Positions 44,126 through 55,100 of a stretch of 64,000 nt of DNA are shown piece by piece. A model generated the notes under the pieces. That model did not search any database, had not been told where the DNA came from, and saw only the letters and a program-made list of their open reading frames with translations. This DNA comes from Pachypanchax playfairii (Eukaryota; Chordata; Actinopteri; Cyprinodontiformes; Aplocheilidae): positions 789,504 to 853,503 of the forward strand of contig SSNP01000020.1 in NCBI GenBank assembly GCA_006937955.1. Reading direction: 5' to 3'. Positions within the stretch are counted from its first letter, which is position 1. Each line of letters begins with the position of its first letter. Made by a program: the position numbers and the translations under genes.

Positions 44126-44131
44126 ATTAAA
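44126..44131 (+). terminator. candidate poly(A) signal of znhit3
   Basis: ATTAAA 69 bp after the stop codon, followed by 'ctaatggttgttttatttct', a GT/T-rich element. Confidence 0.55.
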
Positions 44132-44355
44132 CTAATGGTTGTTTTATTTCTTGAGCTAAAGCACAATTATAGGTGGAATATGGAACAATTTTATAAAAAG
44201 CTCTATTTAAAATACCTAGGGTGCAGAATGAAAGTACAGTATTTCCTTTAAAAATGATATTTGAATTAAAATATTTTTTACAGCACAACGTTGTCATTAT
44301 GTTTACATCTACCAGCCAATAGCGGCACCACTGCGGGTTGCTTAATACAGTAAAT

Positions 44356-44568
44356 CAGGGGTGGGCAACTCCAGGCCTCGGGGGCCACTATCCTGCACAT
44401 TTTAGATGTTCCCCTGTTTCACCACACCTGATTCAAATCTGCAACCTCTCAGCAAGTCCTATAGAAGCCTGTTAACGACCTGTTCATCTGCAGCAGGTGT
44501 GGTGAAACAGGGCAACATCTAAAATGTGCAGGATAGTGGCCCTCGAGGCCTGGAGTTGCCCACCCCTG
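44356..44568. mobile_element. hAT MITE with perfect 8-bp target duplication
   Basis: 213 bp, with ends 'caggggtgggcaactccagg' and 'cctggagttgcccacccctg' as inverted repeats that extend inwards through 'gccactatcctgcacatttt'. The flanks 'cagtaaat' at 44348-44355 and 44569-44576 are identical. It is a different family from the MITE at 38177, with the same hAT-type organisation. Confidence 0.93.
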
Positions 44569-45414
44569 CAGTAAATAGTCCGAGGCTAGTACTGTGAAAA
44601 ATGGCAAAGTGGGCAAGTCAAGCAGCTGCTTCAGAGCCCCAGAGATTTCATTATACTTCTTAGAAGAGGAGCGGTGAGAGAAGATCAAAAACCAGAATGG
44701 GTTTAGATGAAGCTAAAATAGATGGACCCAATAAAACATTTTCCGGGCATGAAGCCGCACGCAGAAATGGCAACCCGATGGCTGGAAACTGTGTTCTGTT
44801 GTTGCAGCTACAATATCTACACACTAGATGTCACTATGGAGTTCATGTTCCATATTCTGATTTGAGAAATCAGGTGATTGTAATAATTTATTTTAATACC
44901 ATCATGCACTTTGACAAGAATTGAATTATTTATCTTTGCACCAACTAGCCACAACATTACAGGTAACATGACAGTCACCTGACAGGTAATGTGCTCTTAC
45001 AGAAGGGCAGTACATTTTCCAGATTCCATGTCTGTTCAAGCTTCTGTAGGATGCATCAGACTTACAGAGGGGTCACTGAGAGCAACCACACCCCAAAAAT
45101 CTACTGCAAACATCACAGGAAATCCCAGAGTCCTGAGGACTTTAAATGTTTGGACTGAACAGGGTTATTCAAGGTCATACACATGGATCCCTGAACAGCA
45201 CTGACAAAAAAAAACAGCTGATTAGTGTTTACAAATTACAAAATATCTCACAACAACACTGGTACACTTCCAGAATCAACAGCTGAAAAATAAAAATATC
45301 TGAGCATGTTGTGAACCAAAGATGTCCCTGAAGACTAAGTGCTGATAGTAACAAGAATATCAATTATAACAAGAATCAAACAGCACTATAAACACAAAAT
45401 TATAAAGCCTGATG

Positions 45415-45474
45415 GATAAAATCTCATCTTTGAAACAAACAATAGATAAAATCTCATCTTTGAAACAAACAATA
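45415..45474. repeat. two perfect 30-bp tandem units
   Basis: The unit 'gataaaatctcatctttgaa' plus 'acaaacaata' occurs twice with no differences. Confidence 0.95.
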
Positions 45475-46195
45475 AATTCTGACAAAGAGAGCTTGGTATA
45501 TTTACATGCACCAGTTAGTCTAATCATTTGTTGATATGATAAACACTACAGTAAAGACTCTTTACGAGCAGCAGTTAAAATAAACCTGATCATTTCACTG
45601 TGTGTTCTTTTGCAGCATGTGTGCAGTTCTTAGCTTTTGATTTGCAAATATGTGCTTTACACGTGCAATGTTTGCATACACATCATTTTAAACAACAAAA
45701 CTAAGTGAGCACTTTTTAAACATCTGGAACAAGAAGTCAACTAAATACGGGGACGATTCCATGAGCTGAAAACTTATCTGTTACTCAAGCTTTAAAAAAG
45801 GCACTTTCAAAGTACTAATACTTCAATCAATAATCAGAGGTTTCCTAAAGGCAGCAATGCTACAAAATGTCTCTTTAAGGTGCTGAGATTACCAAATACA
45901 TGTTTATATGAGCAAATAAATCTGTTTTTCCTGCAATGGCACCATCCTATTCAGGATTTCTACCTGCTGGAACTATGGCTGAACATCATCTCTAATCTAC
46001 ATGATTCATTAACACTTTGTAATCTCTCCCGGCAACCTGCAGGAGCAATGTTCACAAAGATGGCAGTTTGGGCAAAAACAGTCAAATTTAGTGTTTAAAT
46101 TAATACAAACAAGCAACAAATATTAGGTCTGTTTCCTGTGTCCAAAAAAAAAAAGTTTGCTTTTCCAAATAGTTTTCATGTGTCTGAAGGAATTC

Positions 46196-49100
46196 TTATA
46201 AAGCTTTTTCCAACAGGATCTCGTTGAACCCTGTCACATCCCTCTTCCGGTCTGGTTGCATGTCAGCATACAGAAGCGGAGATCGCTGATAATGGAGCTT
46301 AACAGATCCCTGTGTAGAAAAATTAAAAATAATTAACGCTGCGTTCCATCTACCCCAGAGGCGGGAACTCAGATCTGAGAGTGACGTCACATCCAGCTGC
46401 ACATGTTCCAGTTACAACTAAAAAAAACAGTAAGATTTGTTTTTAGTAACCAGACTAAAATATTTTTAGCACGACAAGTTGTAATTTTTGCCTTCAGACA
46501 CTGTGGAAACACCCAAACATCCAACTTGAGGGACGGTTCAGTGGAAAGCAACATAACCCTGATTAACACCAGCTGATGAACAAAGAGAGTGAGAGTGTTC
46601 TCACCTTGGGTTGAGCACGTATGGAGGCGAGCCCCTGCTTGTACTGGTTGGTCTCCACCTTGTACTCTCCTCTTCTGGATGGCAGGTTGATGGAGGTCAT
46701 CACATACATTATCTTCTGGAAGCCTGTAGCCGTCAAAGACACAGTGATGGACGGGGCCGAGGCCAGAGCCAGCCCCATGGGCCACCCTCGCAGCGTGACT
46801 GGCTCCGGGATGCTGGACAGCTGCACTGAGCTACACTCCCTAGCAACAGGGCTCAGCTGTGGGACGTCCTCCAAAACCAGATCCTTTGCATCATCAAGTT
46901 CAGACTCAGCCAAAGATCTCAACAGCGCCTGCCACATTTATAAAAGTCTTGTAATAACTTTCAAATACACATAAAAATGTGAACTTATAATGCAGAATGT
47001 TTAATGATGTTCTAGATCTCACCCGCCACTTCTTCCAGGTGTTCTGAATCACTGCAGCTGCTCTGTTCCATCTTTGCACCTCCTTCCTGACCAGCCAGGA
47101 CCTCACCGCTGCATGAAGTAAAACACTCACCTGTTAACATCTAACTAAGAAAACATTCATTCAACCTCATTCTGGAACAGCATCAGAAGATCATGTTACA
47201 TTTAAACATAAATGTATAACAACATGAAGAAGGCTGGTTCTGTTCTGGTTCTGTTCTGGTTCTGTTCTGGTTCTGTTCTGGTTCTGTTCTGGTTCTGTTC
47301 TGGATCCTCTTGAGTTGACTGTCCAAAGGAGGATGAAGAACATGATGAAAAACCCTCATCATCCTCTTCACAACACAGTAACTCAACAACAGATCCAAAA
47401 CAGACCACTACAGGAGATCCTTCCTGTCTACAGCTAGAACCCTCTACAGGAGATCCTTCCTGTCTACAGCTAGAACCCTCTACAGGAGATCCTTCCTGTC
47501 TACAGCTAGAACCCTCTACAGGAGATCCTTCCTGTCCACAGCTAGAACCCTCTACAGGAGATCCTTCCTGTCTACAGCTAGAACCCTCTACAGGAGAATC
47601 TTCCCGTCCACAGCTAGAACCCGCTACAGGAGATCCTTCCTGTCTAGAGCTAGAACCCTCTACAGGAGATCCTTCCTGTCTAGAGCTAGAACCCTCTACA
47701 GGAGATCCTTCCTGTCTAGAGCTAGAACCCTCTACAGGAGATCCTTCCTGTCCACAGCTAGAACCCTCTACAGGAGATCCTTCCGTCCACAGCTAGAACC
47801 CTCTACAGGAGATCCTTCCTGTCTGCTAGAACCATCTACAGGAGATCCTTCCTGTCCACAGCTAGAACCCTCTACAGGAGATCCTTCCTGTCCACAGCTA
47901 GAACCCTCTACAGGAGATCCTTCCCGTCCACAGCTAGAACCCTCTACAGGAGATCCTTCCCGTCCACAGCTAGAACCCTCTACAGGAGATCCTTCCTGTC
48001 TGCTAGAACCCTCTACAGGAGATCCTTCCCGTCCACAGCTAGAACCCTCTACAGGAGATCCTTCCTGTCTACAGCTAGAACCCTCTACAGGAGATCCGTC
48101 CCGTCCACAGCTAGAACCCTCTACAGGAGATCCTTCCTGTCTACAGCTAGAACCCTCTACAGGAGATCCTTCCTGTCCACAGCTAGAACCCTCTACAGGA
48201 GATCCTTCCCGTCCACAGCTAGAACCCTCTACAGGAGATCCTTCCTGTCTGCTACTACCCTCTACAGGAGATCCTTCCCGTCCACAGCTAGAACCCTCTA
48301 CAGGAGATCCTTCCTGTCTACAGCTAGAACCCTCTACAGGAGATCCTTCCTGTCTGCTAGAACCCTCTACAGGAGATCCTTCCCGTCCACAGCTAGAACC
48401 CTCTACAGGAGATCCTTCCTGTCTACAGCTAGAACCCTCTACAGGAGATCCGTCCTGTCCACAGCTAGAACCCTCTACAGGAGATCCTTCCCGTCCACAG
48501 CTAGAACCCTCTACAGGAGATCCTTCCCGTCCACAGCTAGAACCTTCTACAGGAGATCCTTCCTGTCCGCAGCTAGAACCCTCTACAGGGGATCCTTCCT
48601 GTCCACAGCTAGAACCCTCTACAGGAGATACTTCCTGTCCACAGCTAGAACCCTCTACAGGAGATCCTTCCCGTCCACAGCTAGAACCCTCTACAGAAGA
48701 TCCTACCTGTCCACAGCTAGAACCCTCTACAGCAGATCCTTCCTGTCCACAGCTAGAACCCTCTACAGGAGATCCTTCCCGTCCACAGCTAGAACCCTCT
48801 ACAGGAGATCCTCCCTGTCTGCTAGAACCCTCTACAGGAGATCCTTCCTGTCCACAGCTAGAACCCTCTACAGGAGATCCTTCCTGTCTACAGCTAGAAC
48901 CCTCTACAGGAGATCCTTCCCGTCCACAGCTAGAACCCTCTACAGGAGATCCTTCCTGTCTGCTAGAACCCTCTACAGGAGATCCTTCCCGTCCACAGCT
49001 AGAACCCTCTACAGGAGATCCTTCCTGTCTACAGCTAGAACCCTCTACAGGAGATCCTTCCTGTCTACAGCTAGAACCCTCTACAGGAGATCCTTCCCGT

Positions 49101-52100
49101 CCACAGCTAGAACCCTCTACAGGAGATCCTTCCTGTCTGCTAGAACCCTCTACAGGAGATCCTTCCCGTCCACAGCTAGAACCCTCTACAGGAGATCCTT
49201 CCTGTCCACAGCTAGAACCCTCTACAGGAGATCCTTCCTGTCTACAGCTAGAACCCTCTACAGGAGATCCTTCCTGTCTAGAGCTAGAACCCTCTACAGG
49301 AGATCCTTCCTGTCTAGAGCTAGAACCCTCTACAGGAGATCCTTCCTGTCTAGAGCTAGAACCCTCTACAGGAGATCCTTCCTGTCCATGGCCAGAACCT
49401 TCTACAGGAGATCCTTCCTGTCCACAGCTAGAACCCTCTACAGGAGGTCCTTCCTGTCTACAGCTAGAATCCTCTACAGGAGATCCTTCCTGTCTGCTAG
49501 AACCATCTACAGGAGATCCTTCCCGTCCACAGCTAGAACCCTCTACAGGAGATCCTTCCCGTCCACAGCTAGAACCCTCTACAGGAGATCCTTCCTGTCT
49601 GCTAGAACCCTCTACAGGAGATCCTTCCCGTCCACAGCTAGAACCCTCTACAGGAGATCCTTCCTGTCTACAGCTAGAACCTTCTACAGGAGATCCTTCC
49701 TGTCCACAGCTAGAACCCTCTACAGGAGGTCCTTCCTGTCTACAGCTAGAACCCTCTACAGGAGGTCCTTCCTGTCTACAGCTAGAACCCTCTACAGGAG
49801 GTCCTTCCTGTCTGCTAGAACCCTCTACAGGAGATCCTTCCCGTCCACAGCTAGAACCCTCTACAGGAGATCCTTCCTGTCTACAGCTAGAACCCTCTAC
49901 AGGAGATCCGTCCCGTCCACAGCTAGAACCCTCTACAGGATATCCTTCCTGTCCAGAGCTAGAACCCTCTACAGGAGATCCATCCTGTCCACCACTAGAA
50001 CCCTCTACAGGAGATCCTTCCCGTCCACAGCTAGAACCCTCTACAGGAGATCCTTCCTGTCTGCTAGAACCCTCTACAGCAGATCCTTCCCGTCCACACT
50101 AGAACCCTCTACAGGAGATCCTTCCTGTCTACAGCTAGAACCCTCTACAGGAGATCCGTCCTGTCCACAGCTAGAACCCTCTACAGGAGATCCTTCCTGT
50201 CTACTAGAACCCCCTACAGGAGAACCTTCCCGTCCACAGATAGAACCCTCGACAGGAGATCCGTCCTGTCCACAGCTAGAACCCTCTACAGGAGATCCGT
50301 CCTGTCTACAGCTAGAACCCTCTACAGGAGAGCCTTCCCGTCCACAGCGAAAACCCTCTACAGGAGATCCTTCCTGTCTGCTAGAACCCTCTACAGGAGA
50401 TCCTTCCCGTCCACAGCTAGAACACGCTACAGGAGATCCTTCCCGTCCACAGCTAGAACCCTCTACAGGAGATCCTTCCTGTCCGCTAGAACCCTCTACA
50501 GGAGCTCCTACCCGTCCACAGCTAGAACCCTCTACAGGAGATCCTTCCCGTACACAGCTAGAACCCTCTACAGGAGATCCTTCCTGGCTAGAGCTAGAAC
50601 CCTCTACAGGAGATCCTTCCTGTCCACAGCTAGAACCCTCTACAGGAGATCCTTCCTGTCCACAGCTAGAACCCTCCACAGGAGATCCGTCCTGTCCACA
50701 GCTAGAACCCTCTACAGGAGATCCCTCCCGTCCACAGCTAGAACCCTCTACAGGAGATCCTTCCTGTCTAGAGCTAGAACCCTCTACAGGGGATCCTTCC
50801 TGTCTAGAGCTAGAACCCTCTACAGGAGATCCTTCCCGTCCACAGCTAGAACCCCTGTACAGGAGATCCTTCCTGTCTAGACCTAGAACCCTCTACAGGG
50901 GATCCTTCCTGTCTAGAGTTAGAACCCTCTACAGGAGATCCGTCCTGTCCACAGCTAGAACCCTCTACAGGAGATCCTTCCTGTCCACAGCTAGAATCCT
51001 CTACAGGAGATCCTTCCTGTCTGCTAGAACCCTCTACAGGAGATCCTTCCCGTCCACAGCTAGAACCCTCTACAGGAGATCCTTCCCGTCCACAGCTAGA
51101 ACCCTCTACAGGAGATCCTTCCTGTCTGCTAGAACCCTCTACAGGAGATCCTTCCTGTCCACAGCTAGAACCCTCTACAGGAGATCCTTCCTGTCCACAG
51201 CTAGAACCCTCTACAGGAGATCCTTCCTGTCTGCTAGAACCCTCTACCGGAGATCCTTCCCGTCCACAGCTAGAACCCTCTACAGGAGATCCTTCCCGTC
51301 CACAGCTAGAACCCTCTACAGGAGATACTTCCTGTCCACAGCTAGAACCCTCTACAGGAGATCCTTCCTGTCCACAGCTAGAACCCTCTACAGGGGATCC
51401 TTCCTGTCTGCTAGAACAATCTACAGGAGATCCTTCCCGTCCACAGCTAGAACCCTCTACAGGAGATTCTTCCTGTCGACAGCTAGAACCCTCTACAGGA
51501 GATACTTCCTGTCCACAGCTAGAACCCTCTACAGGAGATCCTTCCCGTCCACAGCTAGAACCCTCTACAGGAGAACCTTCCCGTCCACAGCTAGAACCCT
51601 CTACAGGAGATCCTTCCTGTCTACAGCTAGAACCCTCTACAGGAGATCCTTCCTGTCCACAGCTAGAACCCTCTACAGGAGATACTTCCTGTCCACAGCT
51701 AGAACCCTCTACAGGAGATACTTCCTGTCCACAGCTAGAACCCTCTACAGGAGATCCTTCCCGTCCACAGCTAGAACCCTCTACAGGAGATCCTTCCCGT
51801 CCACAGCTAGAACCCTCTACAGGAGATCCTTCCTGTCTGCTAGAACCCTCTACAGGAGATCCTTCCTGTCCACAGCTAGAACCCTCTACAGGAGATCCTT
51901 CCTGTCTACAGCTAGAATCCTCTACAGGAGATACTTCCTGTCCACAGCTAGAACCCTCTACAGGAGATCCTTCCCGTCCACAGCTAGAACCCTCTACAGG
52001 AGAACCTTCCCGTCCACAGCCAGAACCCTCTACAGGAGATCCTTCCTGTCCACAGCTAGAACCCTCTACAGGAGATACTTCCTGTCCACAGCTAGAACCC

Positions 52101-55100
52101 TCTACAGGAGATACTTCCTGTCCACAGCTAGAACCCTCTACAGGAGATCCCTGCCGTCTGCTAGACCCTCTACAGGAGATCCTTCCCGTCCACAGCTAGA
52201 ACCCTCTACAGGAGATCCTTCCTGTCTAGAGCTAGAACCCTCTACAGGAGATCCGTCCTGTCCACAGCTAGAACCCTCTACAGGAGATCCTTTCAGTCCA
52301 CAGCTAGAACCCTCTACAGGAGATCCTTCCCGTCCACAGCTAGAACCCTCTACAGGAGATCCTTCCCGTCCACAGCTAGAACCCTCTACAGGAGATCCTT
52401 CCTGTCTGCTAGAACCCTCTACAGGAGATCCTTCCTGTCCACAGCTAGAGCCCTCTACAGGAGATCCTTCCTGTCTACAGCTAGAACCCTCTACAGGAGA
52501 TCCTTCCTGTCCACAGCTAGAGCCCTCTACAGGAGATCCTTCCTGTCTGCTAGAACCCTCTACAGGAGATCCTTCCCGTCCACAGCTAGAACCCTCTACA
52601 GGAGATCCTTCCTGTCCACGGCTAGGACCCTCTACAGGAGATCCTTCCTGTCCACAGCTAGAACCCTCTACAGGAGATCCTTCCCGTCCACAGCTAAAAC
52701 CCTCTACAGGAGATCCTTCCTGTCTCTAGCTAGAACCCTCTACAGGAGATCCTTCCTTTCTAGAGCTAGAACCCTCTACAGGAGATCCGTCCTGTCCACA
52801 GCTAGAACCCTCTACAGGAGATCTTCCCGTCCACAACTAGAACCCTCTACAGGAGATCCTTCCGTCTACAGCTAGAACCCTCTACAGGAGATCCTTCCTG
52901 TCCACAGCTAGAACCCTCTACAGGAGATCCTTCCCGTCCACAGCTAGAACCCTCTACAGGAGATCCTTCCTGTCCACAGCTAGAACCCTCTACAGGAGAT
53001 CCTTCCTGTCTGCTAGAACCCTCTACAGGAGATCCTTCCCGTCCACAGCTAGAACCCTCTACAGGAGATACTTCCTGTCCACAGCTAGAACCCTCTACAG
53101 GAGATCCTTCCCGTCCACAGCTAGAACCCTCTACAGGAGATCCTTCCTGTCTAGAGCTAGAACCCTCTACAGGAGATCCGTCCCGTCCACAGCTAGAACC
53201 CTCTACAGGAGATCCTTCCCGTCCACAGCTAGAACCCTCTACAGGAGATCCTTCCTGTCTGCTAGAACCCTCTACAGGAGATCCTTCCTGTCTAGAGCTA
53301 GAACCCTCTACAGGAGATCCGTCCTGTCCACAGCTAGAACCCTCTACAGGAGATCCTTCCTGTCTAGAGCTAGAACCCTCTACAGGGGATCCTTCCTGTC
53401 TAGAGCTAGAACCCTCTACAGGAGATCCTTCCTGTCCACAGCTAGAACCCTCTACAGGAGATCCTTCCTGTCTAGAGCTAGAACCCTCTACAGGAGATCC
53501 TTCCTGTCCACAGCTAGAACCCTCTACAGGAGATCCTTCCTGTCCACAGCTAGAACCCTCTACAGGAGATCCTTCCTGTCCACAGCTAGAACCCTCTACA
53601 GGAGATCCTTCCCGTCCACAGCTAGAACCCTCTACAGGAGATCCTTCCTGTCCACACCTAGAACCCTCTACAGGAGATACTTCCTGTCCACAGCTAGAAC
53701 CCTCTACAGGGGATCCTTCCTGTCTAGAGCTAGAACCCTCTACAGGAGATCCGTCCTGTCTAGAGCTAGAACCCTCTACAGGAGATCCGTCCTGTCCACA
53801 GCTAGAACCCTCTACAGGAGATCCTTCCTGTCCACAGCTAGAACCCTCTACAGGAGATCCTTCCTGTCTGCTAGAACCCTCTACAGGAGATCCTTCCCGT
53901 CCACAGCTAGAACCCTCTACAGGAGATCCTTCCTGTCTACAGCTAGAACCTTCTACAGGAGATCCTTCCTGTCCACAGCTAGAACCCTCTACAGTAGATC
54001 CTTCCTGTCCACAGCTAGAACCCTCTACAGGAGATCCTTCCTGTCTACAGCTAGAACCCTCTACAGGAGATCCGTCCTGTCCACAGCTAGAACCCTCTAC
54101 AGGAGGTCCTTCCTGGCTACAGCTAGAACCCTCTACAGGAGGTCCTTCCTGTCTACAGCTAGAACCCTCTACAGGAGGTCCTTCCAGACCCAGCTAGAAC
54201 CCTCTACAGGAGATCCTTCCTGTCCACAGCTAGAACCCTCTACAGGAGATACTTCCTGTCCACAGCTAGAACCCTCTACAGGAGATCCTTCCTGTCCACA
54301 GCTAGACCCCTCTACAGGAGATCCTTCCTGTCCACAGCTAGACCCCTCTACAGGAGATCCTTCCTGTCCACAGCTAGAACCCTCTACAGGAGATCCTTCC
54401 TGTCTACAGCTAGAACCCTCTAGAGGAGATCCTTCCCGTCCACAGCTAGAATCCTCTACAGGAGATCCTTCCCGTCCACAGCTAGAACCCTCTACAGGAG
54501 ATCCTTCCTGTCTACAGCTAGAACCCTCTACAGGAGATCCTTCCTGTCTAGAGCTAGAACCCTCTACAGGAGATACTTCCTGTCCACAGCTAGAACCCTC
54601 TACAGGAGATCCTTCCCGTCCACAGCTAGAACCCTCTACAGGAGATCCTTCCTGTCTAGAGCTAGAACCCTCTACAGGGGATCCTTCCTGTCTAGAGCTA
54701 GAACCCTCTACAGGAGATCCGTCCTGTCTAGAGCTAGAACCCTCTACAGGAGATCCGTCCTGTCCACAGCTAGAACCCTCTACAGGAGATCCTTCCCGTC
54801 CACAGCTAGAACCCTCTACAGGAGAACCTTCCCGTCCACAGCTAGAACCCTCTACAGGAGATACTTCCTGTCCACAGCTAGAACCCTCTACAGGAGATCC
54901 TTCCCGTCCACAGCTAGAACCCTCTACAGGAGATCCTTCCCGTCCACAGCTAGAACCCTCTACAGGAGATCCTTCCTGTCTACAGCTAGAACCCTCTACA
55001 GGAGATCCTCCCTGTCTACAGCTAGAACCCTCTACAGGAGATCCTTCCTGTCCATGGCCAGAACCTTCTAGAATGACTCTCTGACTTACTGGAACATCTT

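Larger units (their letters stand above)
44058..46195. other. spacer between convergent znhit3 and myo19
   Basis: It contains the znhit3 3' UTR, a hAT MITE at 44356-44568 and a 30-bp tandem duplication at 45415-45474; the rest is unremarkable. No gene was seen on either strand. The myo19 3' UTR must occupy the right end, but I found no clear TTTATT near it. Confidence 0.5.

Noticed and set aside
46611..46974. + strand open frames of 72 and 117 codons
   Set aside because: Antisense shadows of the 324-nt myo19 exon 46605-46928, whose - strand frame is conserved and correctly phased.
50074..50679. 201-codon open frame on the - strand
   Set aside because: The same array read in reverse (GSSCGQEGSPVE repeats). 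Although it is in the sense direction of myo19, exons 20 and 21 splice in phase across it.
49388..52729. 1113-codon open frame on the + strand
   Set aside because: It is a direct translation of the minisatellite (12-aa repeats such as ARTLYRRSFLST that switch to LEPSTGDPSCPQ after 1-base indels). The units are multiples of 3 and lack stops, so openness is expected. It lies inside a myo19 intron and has no splice or promoter signals.
47405..55071. CRISPR-like array
   Set aside because: Units are contiguous with no unique spacers, and the genome is vertebrate.
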